DNA of 13,231 bases from Actinomycetes bacterium (GCA_023437285.1 JAEZGP010000221.1:1-13231), one strand, 5' to 3'; counted from the stretch's first letter, positions 1 through 6,261 are shown. The notes: generated from the letters alone by a model not told the origin. Made by a program: numbers and translations.

Positions 1-581
1 GGGCTTGCCCGCGTGGGTGTGACCCCGGCCGCCGGGGAGCGCGTGCTGGCCGTCGGCGTCGGCGGGCCACTCGGCGTCGCGCTCGCGGACGTGCTGGGCG
101 TCAGGCCGGGCGAAGCGCTGGCCACCGACGGCGGTACGCCCGAAGGCGATGCTCCCGAGCGCGGTACGCCCGACGGCGCGGGCCGGGCACTGGGCGTGCC
201 AGGCGCGCCACCCGTGTCGGCCGGCGCCGGTACGTCGGCCGTCGCGGAAACGCTGGGCGCGGCGGTCGTCACTCGGTCGATCGGAGGGAGTGGACTGGCG
301 ATCAGCGTGACGGGTCGCCGGGACGGCCTGGCCGAGGCAACGGTCGCGCGCGACGACATTGCCGCAGCGGTGGTACGCGCGATCAGCGTGCCGGCCGCGT
401 TCACCGGAACGGATGATTCGGCGACCGCGACGGCGCTTCGTCGCGGCGTACTCATCGTGTCTGTCGCGGCCTGAGTCCCGCGGGCCAGATCGCCATAGGC
501 GGCCGTGCCCAGCGTTGCGATGGCGGCGGTCGCCACAAGTGACGCCCAGCGCCGGTCGCTTCGCGTGATGTGTTTGACCAT
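1..581 (-). CDS. Secreted Pro/Ala/Ser/Thr-rich protein, N-terminal part (runs off the left edge)
   Basis: I do not recognise the family. Reading the minus strand from ATG at 581, the frame stays open for 193 codons to the window edge, so the C-terminus is missing. The first residues are MVKHITRSDRRW, a basic n-region. A hydrophobic stretch of small residues follows (about 14-29, SLVATAAIATLGTAAY), which looks like a Sec signal peptide with no lipobox Cys. From about residue 45 the chain is low-complexity, rich in Ala, Pro, Ser and Thr. It contains SGVP repeats that reflect a 13-bp direct repeat at 131-143 and 161-173. This is typical of an extracellular linker or wall-spanning segment before a domain that would lie to the left. 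Codon third positions are mostly G/C on this strand. A purine-rich GGGGG lies 8 bases ahead of the ATG. It sits 52 bases downstream of the stop of the gene at 634-945 and could share its transcript. The opposite-strand frame at 13-474 is best explained as its shadow. Confidence 0.66.
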   Translation of the reverse strand, partial: MVKHITRSDRRWASLVATAAIATLGTAAYGDLARGTQAATDTMSTPRRSAVAVAESSVPVNAAGTLIARTTAAAMSSRATVASARPSRRPVTLIASPLPPIDRVTTAAPSVSATADVPAPADTGGAPGTPSARPAPSGVPRSGASPSGVPPSVASASPGLTPSTSASATPSGPPTPTASTRSPAAGVTPTRAS

Positions 582-633
582 GGCACAGACCCCCGAGAAC
601 CGTCGGGGACCGCGCCACGTGAGGGGTGTGTGA

Positions 634-945
634 CTACCGTGGGTAGTTCGATCGTAGGCCGGGGTGGCGGTCGGGCAGGCAGCCTTGGCGATTCTGGGCG
701 TCGGACCGGCGCAGCGGGCCGTTGCGCATCCCGACGGTCCCCGGTTGCAGGCCGTCTATCTGCACGAAGATGCACCGACGCTCCACCGCGTCGCCGGCGG
801 CGTTGAGTTGGTAGCCGTCGAGCCAGGCCCAGCCGTTGTACGTCTGCCAGTCCTGGACCCGGATCACCCGGAACATCATGGGCTTGTTGAACTGGATGCT
901 CGCGGCACTGGTCACGCGCAGCACATCACCGGAGCGAGGTAACAC
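634..945 (-). CDS. Small conserved protein of unknown function, 103 aa
   Basis: Function unknown. I chose GTG at 945 because an almost ideal ribosome-binding site, AAAGGAGGG, lies directly upstream on the minus strand. The open frame continues to 1740 on this strand, but that extension has no site of this kind and reads like non-coding sequence. The protein begins MLPRSGDVLRVTSAA and has a compact, probably beta-rich core at about residues 1-65, with motifs FRVIRV, WLDGYQLNAAGDAV and RRCIFVQ. The tail (about 70-103) is polar, rich in Arg, Asn and Gly, and lower in complexity. I recall small proteins with the same MLPRxGDVL...WLDGYxLNAAGDAV pattern as hypothetical proteins in Micromonospora relatives; this was not checked. 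There is no signal peptide or membrane segment. A short ACTACC/GGTAGT hairpin (633-638/642-647) overlaps the TAG stop. Confidence 0.78.
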   Translation of the reverse strand: MLPRSGDVLRVTSAASIQFNKPMMFRVIRVQDWQTYNGWAWLDGYQLNAAGDAVERRCIFVQIDGLQPGTVGMRNGPLRRSDAQNRQGCLPDRHPGLRSNYPR

Positions 946-1299
946 GTGCCCTCCTTTCCCCATGGTTGCCGAGTACCTTCGCGGAGGAACCTGGGAGATG
1001 TGGTGGTCGATCGTGTGGCCCGACGCCGTGGGGCGGCCGGCCAGCACCCCGATCCGTGTCGCACCGGCCCTGGCGGGGCACGGACGCATACGGTCGGCGG
1101 GGCGTGAAACCACGAAGCGGCCGACACTACCGGTCGGTTCGTCGTGGCCCGGGCGACGCGGGGCCCCGGCGCGGACGGCCGTTGGCAAGACGTCCGAGCG
1201 CGGGGTCCCAGGTCGCCCATTCCATCGCCATGCATGGATGAGTTGATCACGGGGAGTTACGTTGTCTTCACGCACAGGTTGCCGCAGACATCTGATCAA

Positions 1300-1310
1300 T
1301 GCAAGTTGCA
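1300..1310. promoter_or_regulatory. Candidate operator, TGCAA-G-TTGCA palindrome
   Basis: This is a perfect 5+5 dyad around a single G, lying 237 bases upstream of the XRE start in the A/T-richer part of the intergenic region. XRE-family regulators bind short dyads and often autoregulate, so it is a reasonable operator candidate. The binding assignment is inference: I see only one copy and no promoter elements clearly positioned against it. Confidence 0.3.
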
Positions 1311-1437
1311 AAGGGCGTGTTTCCGGAACTGTCCCCCACAGTGGTGGTACGAAGGCGGCGGGGCTGCGCGGATCGGACAAATCCCATGAGTCTTGATTGG
1401 CGGTGGAGTGCGGGGCAAACTGAACCCGCTTCGTCTT

Positions 1438-1469
1438 TCCCGTACGCCGCAACAATCGGTAGTACGGGA
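1438..1469. repeat. Inverted repeat TCCCGTAC / GTACGGGA upstream of the XRE gene
   Basis: Perfect 8-bp arms lie at 1438-1445 and 1462-1469, separated by 16 bases, and end 77 bases before the GTG of the XRE gene. It could be a regulator-binding dyad with sites about two helical turns apart (24 bases centre to centre), or a hairpin in the leader RNA. The sequence does not say which. Confidence 0.4.
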
Positions 1470-1546
1470 TCTGATTCATCGGCGATATTGACACAGGGGG
1501 TGCCGGTCCACATCGGACGCGAGCACCGGGGGCCCGGAGGTGAGGC

Positions 1547-2398
1547 GTGACCGCCAGGCGTGGCAGCCCAACGGCCCGACGGCGGCGGCTGGGTGCCGAG
1601 CTACGCAGATTGCGCGACGCGTCAGGATTCACGATCGAATCCGTCGCGGAGCGCCTCGAATGCTCGGCATCAAAGATCAGTCGCATTGAGACCGGACAGA
1701 TTGGCGCGAGTCCGCGCGACGTGCGCGACATACTCACCATCTACGGATCACCCGCGAGCGAGATCGAGTCGCTCGTCCAGGTCGCCCGGGAGGCGCGGCA
1801 AAAAGGGTGGTGGCAGTCCTACGGCGTCGTGCTCACCGGCGCGTACGTGGGATTCGAGGCCGCGGCGGACAGAATCGAGGCCTACGAGGTTCTCTGCGTC
1901 CCGGGCCTGCTCCAGACCGCCGAGTACGCGCGCCAGCTCATGCTCGTCGGCAACCCTGACATGGACCAGGAAGAAATCGAGAACCGTATCCGTATCCGCA
2001 AGCAACGCCAGTCGTTGTTGACGCAGGACGAACCTGTGGATCTGTGGGTGGTGCTCGACGAGGCGGTGTTGGCCCGCCTGGTGGGTGGTGCCGAGGTCAT
2101 GCGGCCCCAGCTCGAGCGTCTCGCGACAGAGGCCGAGCGACCGAACGTCACGATCCAGGTTCTGCCGTTCCGGGCCGGTGCGCATTCCGGCATGGAGGGG
2201 CCGTTCTGCATCCTTCGCTTTGACGAGGAGGTGGACCCGGACATGACGTATGTCGCCATGGCCACCGGGGGCATCTTCCAGGAGAAGGAAGACGAAATGG
2301 CCCGGTACTCGTTTGTTTTCGACCGTCTCCGGGAGACTGCGCTGTCCCCGGAGGAGTCGGTGAAACTCATCATCGACAGGGCAAGGGAGCTTCAGTGA
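1547..2398 (+). CDS. XRE-family regulator with DUF5753 ligand-like domain (WhiJ type)
   Basis: A DNA-binding regulator of 283 aa. GTG at 1547 is favoured by GGAGG at 1536-1540, six bases upstream, and by the usual TARRRRLGAELRRLRD opening. Residues about 14-67 form an XRE helix-turn-helix (FTIESVAERL, then ASKISRIETGQ as recognition helix). Residues about 85-275 match DUF5753, with YEVLCVPGLLQTAEYAR, the VVLDEAVL strand, and VTIQVLPFRAGAHSGMEGPF. In Actinobacteria such proteins are typically encoded next to a DUF397 partner and affect development, antibiotic production or stress responses. Specific targets here are unknown. The stop overlaps the start of the DUF397 gene by 4 bases, so translational coupling is likely. 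The length is normal for the family and nothing is missing. The upstream dyads suggest autoregulation, which is inference. Confidence 0.95.
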   Translation: MTARRGSPTARRRRLGAELRRLRDASGFTIESVAERLECSASKISRIETGQIGASPRDVRDILTIYGSPASEIESLVQVAREARQKGWWQSYGVVLTGAYVGFEAAADRIEAYEVLCVPGLLQTAEYARQLMLVGNPDMDQEEIENRIRIRKQRQSLLTQDEPVDLWVVLDEAVLARLVGGAEVMRPQLERLATEAERPNVTIQVLPFRAGAHSGMEGPFCILRFDEEVDPDMTYVAMATGGIFQEKEDEMARYSFVFDRLRETALSPEESVKLIIDRARELQ

Positions 2399-2619
2399 GC
2401 ATCAATATCAAGGGTCTCGACGTCGATCTGAGCCGTGCCGTGTGGCGCAAGAGCACTCGATCGGGCCCATGGACGGACAACTGCGTTGAAGTGGCGTTCG
2501 TCGACGGCGCTATCGCCGTGCGTGACTCCAAGAACCCGGGGCAGCAGGCGTTGATTTTCACTCAGGGTGAGTGGGACGCCTTTGTCGGCGGCGCGAAGGA
2601 TGGCGAGTTCGACCTCTGA
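2395..2619 (+). CDS. DUF397 small protein, partner of the XRE regulator
   Basis: A 74-aa soluble protein with the DUF397 signature: VWRKSTRSG near the N-terminus (about 17-25), NCVEVAF (30-36), then AIAVRDSKNPG (40-50), and a closing segment in which FTQGEWDAFVGGAKDGEF matches the usual F-x-x-x-x-W-x-x-F-x-x-x-x-x-x-G-E-F ending. GTG at 2395 overlaps the TGA of the upstream gene, which fixes the start. DUF397 proteins are thought to bind or modulate the cognate XRE protein. Some pairs have been discussed as toxin-antitoxin-like, but the biochemical role is not settled. No DNA-binding motif or membrane segment is visible. It is the last gene of the two-gene unit and is followed by a strong palindrome 60 bases after its stop. 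Confidence 0.93.
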   Translation: MSINIKGLDVDLSRAVWRKSTRSGPWTDNCVEVAFVDGAIAVRDSKNPGQQALIFTQGEWDAFVGGAKDGEFDL

Positions 2620-2679
2620 CCGGGCGACCGGCCCGGCGGAGTCGCGCGGTCCGGGCAGGCCACCCTCTGCGATCACGGC

Positions 2680-2703
2680 GCGGCGATGACATGTCATCGC
2701 CGC
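2680..2703. terminator. Perfect 24-bp palindrome after the XRE-DUF397 unit, probable terminator
   Basis: Both halves read GCGGCGATGACA, giving a self-complementary 24-mer centred between 2691 and 2692. As RNA it would fold into a 10-bp G/C-rich stem with a CATG tetraloop. On the plus strand a pyrimidine-rich stretch follows (TCCGTTCGTCTTTTCG), so factor-independent termination of the XRE-DUF397 transcript is likely. A perfectly symmetric duplex could also be a protein-binding site. Confidence 0.62.
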
Positions 2704-2844
2704 TCCGTTCGTCTTTTCGTCGACAGCGGGTGACGTTTTCCCCGCGACCGTCGCCCCGCCACCGCGTGCGTCGTTGTCCCTGATGGCGTTCCGGGACTGC
2801 CATCCGGACGTCGATCAGGCACCGACACCGACGATGGGGTGGCG

Positions 2845-3339
2845 ATGAAGAGCGGCGGCAACGGTCCCTCCGACACCGACGACCGGTACGGCGAGCTGAA
2901 CTCGTCCGAGGCGCTGGCGAACTTCCGCAGCAGCGTGCGCCGGGAGGTCCTGGCCGGCGAGTTCGACGCCGAACCCGGCCGCCGCAACGGGGCCCTGCCG
3001 GGGCTCGACGGGCTGCCGACCATGCCGCCGCCGTCCGTACTCGATGTGCCGCCGCCGCACATCCCCCCGTCCGCACCGGACGGGGGCCGCGTTTCCGAAC
3101 TGGGGAGGGTACAGCAGATGGGGCATCTGCCCAGCGTCTCGCACCTGGACGAGTCGGTGTTCGACCCACCGTCCTGGTTGGACAATCCGTCAATGCCGCT
3201 CGCGGATCACCCGCTGCTGCGCGGCCTGCTGCTGGAGTTGCCCAACAAGGGCCCCATGCCTTCCGCCGAATGGCTGGACCGCTGGTTCGAGGCGGCGCGC
3301 TCGATCCTGGAACTGCTCTACGCGCAGAGCAGTCGGTAG
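2845..3339 (+). CDS. Pro-rich protein of unknown function, 164 aa
   Basis: I do not recognise a named domain. ATG at 2845 is chosen because GGGG at 2836-2839 sits 5 bases upstream; a GTG two codons earlier is possible but would overlap that site. The chain has three parts. The N-terminal part is acidic and polar (about 1-50, with SSEALANFRSSVRREVLAGEF). The middle is Pro/Gly-rich and probably disordered (about 55-95, PTMPPPSVLDVPPPHIPP). The C-terminus is amphipathic and helical (about 125-164, DHPLLRGLLLELP and PSAEWLDRWFEAARSILELL). It has no signal peptide or membrane segment, so it is probably cytoplasmic, with the C-terminal helices as the likely folded or interacting part. Strong G/C third positions support coding. 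It ends 9 bases before the deaminase gene, so the two are probably co-transcribed. I recall similar hypothetical proteins in related genera but cannot confirm it. Confidence 0.8.
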   Translation: MKSGGNGPSDTDDRYGELNSSEALANFRSSVRREVLAGEFDAEPGRRNGALPGLDGLPTMPPPSVLDVPPPHIPPSAPDGGRVSELGRVQQMGHLPSVSHLDESVFDPPSWLDNPSMPLADHPLLRGLLLELPNKGPMPSAEWLDRWFEAARSILELLYAQSSR

Positions 3340-3348
3340 CCTGGCGGG

Positions 3349-4320
3349 GTGATCCCCGCTATAGAGCTGCACGTCCACCTCGAGGGCGCCATCCGGCCGC
3401 ACACGCTGCTGGAGATCGCCCGTAACAACGGCGAGACGCTGCCCGCCACCTCCGTGGCCGAGCTGGAGGCGCTCTACGAGTTCACGGACTTCGCGCACTT
3501 CATCGAGGTCTGGATGCTCACCACGAACTGCCTGCGCACGGCCGACGACTTCCGCCGCATCGTCGTCGACTACGCCGCGGAGGCGGCGAGCTTCGGCGCG
3601 GTGTACGTCGAGGGAATCTTCTCTCCCGGCGAGCGCGTGCAGCGCGGCCTGCGCTTCGAGGAGATCTTCGAGGGGTACGCGCAGGGCGCGCGCGAAGCGG
3701 CCGACCTGCACGGGGTGACGGTGCGGTTCACGCCGGACATCCACCGGCAGTTGCCGGTGGACCTCGCCGAGGAGTGCGCGCGTCAGGCGGTCCGCTACCG
3801 CGACGACTTCGTGGTCGGCTTCGGCGTGGGCGGCAACGAGTACGCCGCGCCCCTGGAGCCGTACCGCAAGGCGTTGGAGATCGCCCGCGACGGCGGGCTG
3901 GGCCTGGTGCCGCACGCGGGCGAGCTGCCGGGCCGCGACGGCCTCGGCGGCGCCGCCTCGGTCCGGGAGGCGCTCGACCTTGGCGCCGACCGGATCCGGC
4001 ACGGCATCTGGGCGGTGGAGGACCCGGGCCTCGTCGCGGAGCTCGCCGACCGGGGCGTCGTGCTGGACGTGTGCCCCACCTCCAACCTGCGTACGCGCAG
4101 CGTGCCCACGCTGGCCGGGCACCCGCTACCCGCGCTGCGGGCGGCGGGCGTGGCGTGCACGGTCAACACCGACGACCCGGCCATGTTCGGCACCGACCTG
4201 GGCCGGGAGCTGGCCGCGGCGCAGACGCTGGGCGTGAGCGCACAGGACGCGTACCTGGCCGGCGTGGCCGGGGCCCTGTGCGACCCGCACACCCGCGCGC
4301 GCCTGGCCGCCCTGGTCTGA
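3349..4320 (+). CDS. Adenosine-deaminase-family purine deaminase
   Basis: A 323-aa zinc-dependent amidohydrolase of the adenosine deaminase family, which hydrolytically deaminates adenosine or a related 6-aminopurine nucleoside in the cytoplasm. GTG at 3349 is the natural start because it puts the metal site at the N-terminus. H8 and H10 (ELHVHLEGA) are zinc ligands, H189 of PHAGE is the third, E192 is the proton donor, and H218 lies in DRIRHGI. The VCPTSNLRT strand is at about 241-249, and D275-D276 of VNTDDP complete the site. All catalytic positions are intact and the length is usual. Substrate is uncertain. Adenosine or deoxyadenosine is the default, but aminodeoxyfutalosine deaminases of the menaquinone pathway belong to the same family. 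The upstream gene ends 9 bases earlier, and the convergent glycosyltransferase gene ends 13 bases beyond the stop. The family symbol would be add, which I leave out because of the substrate doubt. Confidence 0.9.
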   Translation: MIPAIELHVHLEGAIRPHTLLEIARNNGETLPATSVAELEALYEFTDFAHFIEVWMLTTNCLRTADDFRRIVVDYAAEAASFGAVYVEGIFSPGERVQRGLRFEEIFEGYAQGAREAADLHGVTVRFTPDIHRQLPVDLAEECARQAVRYRDDFVVGFGVGGNEYAAPLEPYRKALEIARDGGLGLVPHAGELPGRDGLGGAASVREALDLGADRIRHGIWAVEDPGLVAELADRGVVLDVCPTSNLRTRSVPTLAGHPLPALRAAGVACTVNTDDPAMFGTDLGRELAAAQTLGVSAQDAYLAGVAGALCDPHTRARLAALV

Positions 4321-4333
4321 ACCCGGCGGGGCC

Positions 4334-5140
4334 CTACACCGCGAAGGTGTCGGCCGGGGCGGCCGTCGGGGTGGCCGGGGTCGCCTTCCACAGGCCGGTC
4401 TTCTGGGCCGTAAGGCGGGCGACGTAGGCGGGGTTGAGGATCAGGTACCGGCGCCAGAGCCGCTTGGGCTCAAGCCCCAGCCGCCAGAGCCATTCCAGCC
4501 CGCGCTTCTGCATCCAGGAGGGCGGCTTGCGCAGCTGGCCGGCGTGGTAGTCGAACGCCGCGCCGACCGCCATGATCGGCATGCGCAGCAGCGGCCGCAT
4601 GGCGTGCGTGAAGATCTCCTGCCGGGGGCAGCCGAGGCCGACCAGCAGCAGTTGAGCGCCGGACGCGGTCACCCGCTCGGCGATCTCGGCGGGCTCGCCG
4701 GCCGCGGCGGCACGGAACTTCGACGACTCCAGGCCGGCGATCTTCAGGTCCGGAAACTGGTCGCGCAGCGCCCCGGTCAGGCGCGTGAGCGTCTCGTCGG
4801 TGGAGCCGTAGAGGTAGACGGGCAGTCCCTCGGCGGCGCACCGGGCCAGGACGCGCAGCGTCAGCTCCGGTCCGTACACCCGGTCGGCGAGGTTCGCGCC
4901 GTGCAGCAGGTTGAGCCCCCAGCGCACCGGCTGGCCGTCGGGGGTGACGACGTCGAACGAGTTGAGTCGTGCCCCGTGGACGGGGTCCTCGACGCCGGTC
5001 ATCACGCCGTGCACCGCGAGCGCGGTCAGGGCCAGCGGTTGCCGGTGGTGCGCCGCTGAGATCACCTTTGTGGTGGCGGCCTCGTAGTCGATGGCGTCCA
5101 CGAGGACGCCGAGCACGTTGCGCTTGCCCTGGTCGATCAC
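4334..5140 (-). CDS. WecG/TagA/CpsF-family glycosyltransferase
   Basis: A GT26-type enzyme. Members transfer an N-acetylhexosamine, often N-acetylmannosamine, from a UDP-sugar to an undecaprenyl-linked acceptor at the inner face of the membrane, for teichoic-acid-like or capsular glycans. GTG at 5140 gives 268 aa and lies 20 bases after the stop of the SDR gene, with GGAG 10 bases ahead. A longer frame to 5269 would overlap that gene and reads as shadow. Visible motifs are VTPDGQPVRW with D68 as the presumed catalytic Asp, VYLYGS (108-113), LLLVGLGCPRQE (164-175), AVGAAFDYHAGQLRKPP (191-207), and GLEWLWRLGLEPKRLWRRYL (214-233), the C-terminal membrane-association region. Donor and acceptor are unknown. 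By recalled family alignment, the usual Asn of the TLN motif appears to be Ala42, followed by H44-G45, suggesting a separate branch. It is probably co-transcribed with the SDR gene. Confidence 0.9.
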   Translation of the reverse strand: MIDQGKRNVLGVLVDAIDYEAATTKVISAAHHRQPLALTALAVHGVMTGVEDPVHGARLNSFDVVTPDGQPVRWGLNLLHGANLADRVYGPELTLRVLARCAAEGLPVYLYGSTDETLTRLTGALRDQFPDLKIAGLESSKFRAAAAGEPAEIAERVTASGAQLLLVGLGCPRQEIFTHAMRPLLRMPIMAVGAAFDYHAGQLRKPPSWMQKRGLEWLWRLGLEPKRLWRRYLILNPAYVARLTAQKTGLWKATPATPTAAPADTFAV

Positions 5141-5160
5141 GCTGTCAACGCTCCGGGGGG

Positions 5161-6261
5161 TCAGGCGGTGGGGTTGTTCGCGGCGGTCCAGGAGCCGGGG
5201 ACCCAGCGGTCGACGTTCGCCTCGTAGATCTCCTGCATGATCATGGGGACGTCGTAGACCTGCTTCCACTCCGGGTAGTCGCGGGAGAACGCCTCATTCG
5301 AGCCGATCCACCACTGATGGTCCCCGATCCGGTTGGCGTCGTGGTACTCGGTGACCATCTCGTTACCGCTGATCTTTTCGGCGATGGCGAAGGCCTCCAG
5401 ATGCGAGCTGTTGGAGTGCCGCCCGCCGCCCAGGTTGTAGACCGCCGCGGAACGCGGGTTGCGGAAGAACGCCTCGAACGCCGCCACCACGTCGTGGGAG
5501 TGGATGGCGTCGCGGACCATCTTGCCCTTGTACCCGAAGATCTTGTACTTGCGCCGCTCCATGTTGCACCGCATCACATATCCCAGGTAACCGTGCAGCT
5601 CCGTGGCAGAGTGTGCCGGCCCGGTCAGCGTGCCGCCGCGGAAGCAGACCGTGTTCATGTCGAAGTAGCGCCCGTACTCCTGCACCATCACGTCGGCGGC
5701 GACCTTGGACGCGCCGAACACGGAGTGCAGGCACGCGTCGATCGACATGTCCTCCTTGATGCCCTGCTCGTACGGGTGACCCGGCTCGATCTCCCACCGC
5801 GTGTCGAGTTCGACGAAGGGCAGCGAGTTGGGCCGGTCGCCGTAGACCTTGTTGGTCGAGCAGTGAATGAACGGCGCCTGCGGGGCGAACTCACGCACGT
5901 TCTGCAGCAGATTGAGGGTGCCGACGGCGTTGACGTCGAAGTCGGTGAGGGGGTCGCGCACGGCCCAGTCGTGGCTGGGCTGCGCGGCGGTGTGGATCAC
6001 CACGGCGAGGTCGCGGCCGTACCGCCGGAACAGCGCCGTCAGCGCGTCGCGGTCGCGGATGTCCGCGTCGACATGCGTGTACGCCGTACCCAGCTCGTTG
6101 GTCAGGCGCAGCACGTTCCAGGCGGTGGACGCCTCGGCGCCGAAGAACTGCTTGCGCATGTCGTTGTCGACGCCGACCACGTCGAGGCCGAGGCCGGCGA
6201 AGTGCCGGACCGCCTCGGAGCCGATCAGGCCGGCCGAGCCGGTCACCAGGGCCACGCTCAC
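5161..6261 (-). CDS. NAD-dependent sugar epimerase/dehydratase, CDP-paratose 2-epimerase-like
   Basis: An extended short-chain dehydrogenase acting on a nucleotide sugar. GTG at 6261 follows GGAGG with 8 bases of spacing and puts the Rossmann motif at the N-terminus; a start at 6291 would place that site inside the gene. Over 366 aa: [14 protein letters not shown] (8-21) binds NAD, and [21 protein letters not shown] (29-49) resembles CDP-paratose/tyvelose epimerases. The [11 protein letters not shown] segment is at 90-100 and CSTNKVYGD at 134-142. Position 182-186 reads FGASK, where the classical SDR active site has YxxxK: Lys186 is kept and Tyr is Phe182. [17 protein letters not shown] lies in the substrate-binding half. 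The final product is unknown, and the Phe may mark a subfamily with altered chemistry. Together with the adjacent glycosyltransferase it suggests making and attaching a modified sugar for a surface polymer. A TAGACT box at 6301-6306 (minus strand) could be a -10 element; no clear -35 is visible. Confidence 0.88.
   Translation of the reverse strand: MSVALVTGSAGLIGSEAVRHFAGLGLDVVGVDNDMRKQFFGAEASTAWNVLRLTNELGTAYTHVDADIRDRDALTALFRRYGRDLAVVIHTAAQPSHDWAVRDPLTDFDVNAVGTLNLLQNVREFAPQAPFIHCSTNKVYGDRPNSLPFVELDTRWEIEPGHPYEQGIKEDMSIDACLHSVFGASKVAADVMVQEYGRYFDMNTVCFRGGTLTGPAHSATELHGYLGYVMRCNMERRKYKIFGYKGKMVRDAIHSHDVVAAFEAFFRNPRSAAVYNLGGGRHSNSSHLEAFAIAEKISGNEMVTEYHDANRIGDHQWWIGSNEAFSRDYPEWKQVYDVPMIMQEIYEANVDRWVPGSWTAANNPTA

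Larger units (their letters stand above)
946..1546. other. 601-base intergenic region between divergent genes, no convincing gene
   Basis: The small minus-strand gene and the plus-strand XRE gene are transcribed away from this stretch, so it should contain both promoters. Open frames exist on both strands, but none has a good ribosome-binding site plus the strong G/C third-position bias of the neighbours. The half next to the XRE gene (about 1240-1530) is visibly more A/T-rich than the rest. It contains an 11-base palindrome at 1300-1310, an 8-bp inverted repeat at 1438-1445/1462-1469, a 10-base palindrome CCATGCATGG at 1228-1237, and an isolated TTGACA at 1488-1493. Confidence 0.6.

Noticed and set aside
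13..474. Plus-strand frame of 153 codons near the left edge
   Set aside because: The opposite strand gives a better protein: signal peptide plus Pro/Ser/Thr linker with good third-position bias and no stop. The plus-strand product is Gly/Ala/Val low-complexity without a recognisable domain or binding site.
943..948. CACGTG palindrome at the start of the small minus-strand gene
   Set aside because: It is formed by the end of the ribosome-binding region plus the GTG start; six bases is too short to mean anything alone.
1488..1516. TTGACA as a -35 promoter box for the XRE gene
   Set aside because: A perfect -35 hexamer, but the sequence 16-18 bases downstream (CATCGG region) does not resemble a -10 box, so it is not listed as a promoter.
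1299..1550. Plus-strand frame of 83 codons whose stop overlaps the XRE GTG
   Set aside because: The overlap resembles translational coupling. However, G/C at third positions is only about 60% by my count against the strong bias in real genes, there is no ribosome-binding site at 1299, and the frame runs through both dyads.
946..1740. Upstream extension of the minus-strand frame beyond GTG at 945
   Set aside because: It runs through the intergenic region and into the XRE gene on the other strand, lacks a ribosome-binding site at its ATG, and has no recognisable protein features. The strong site is at 945.
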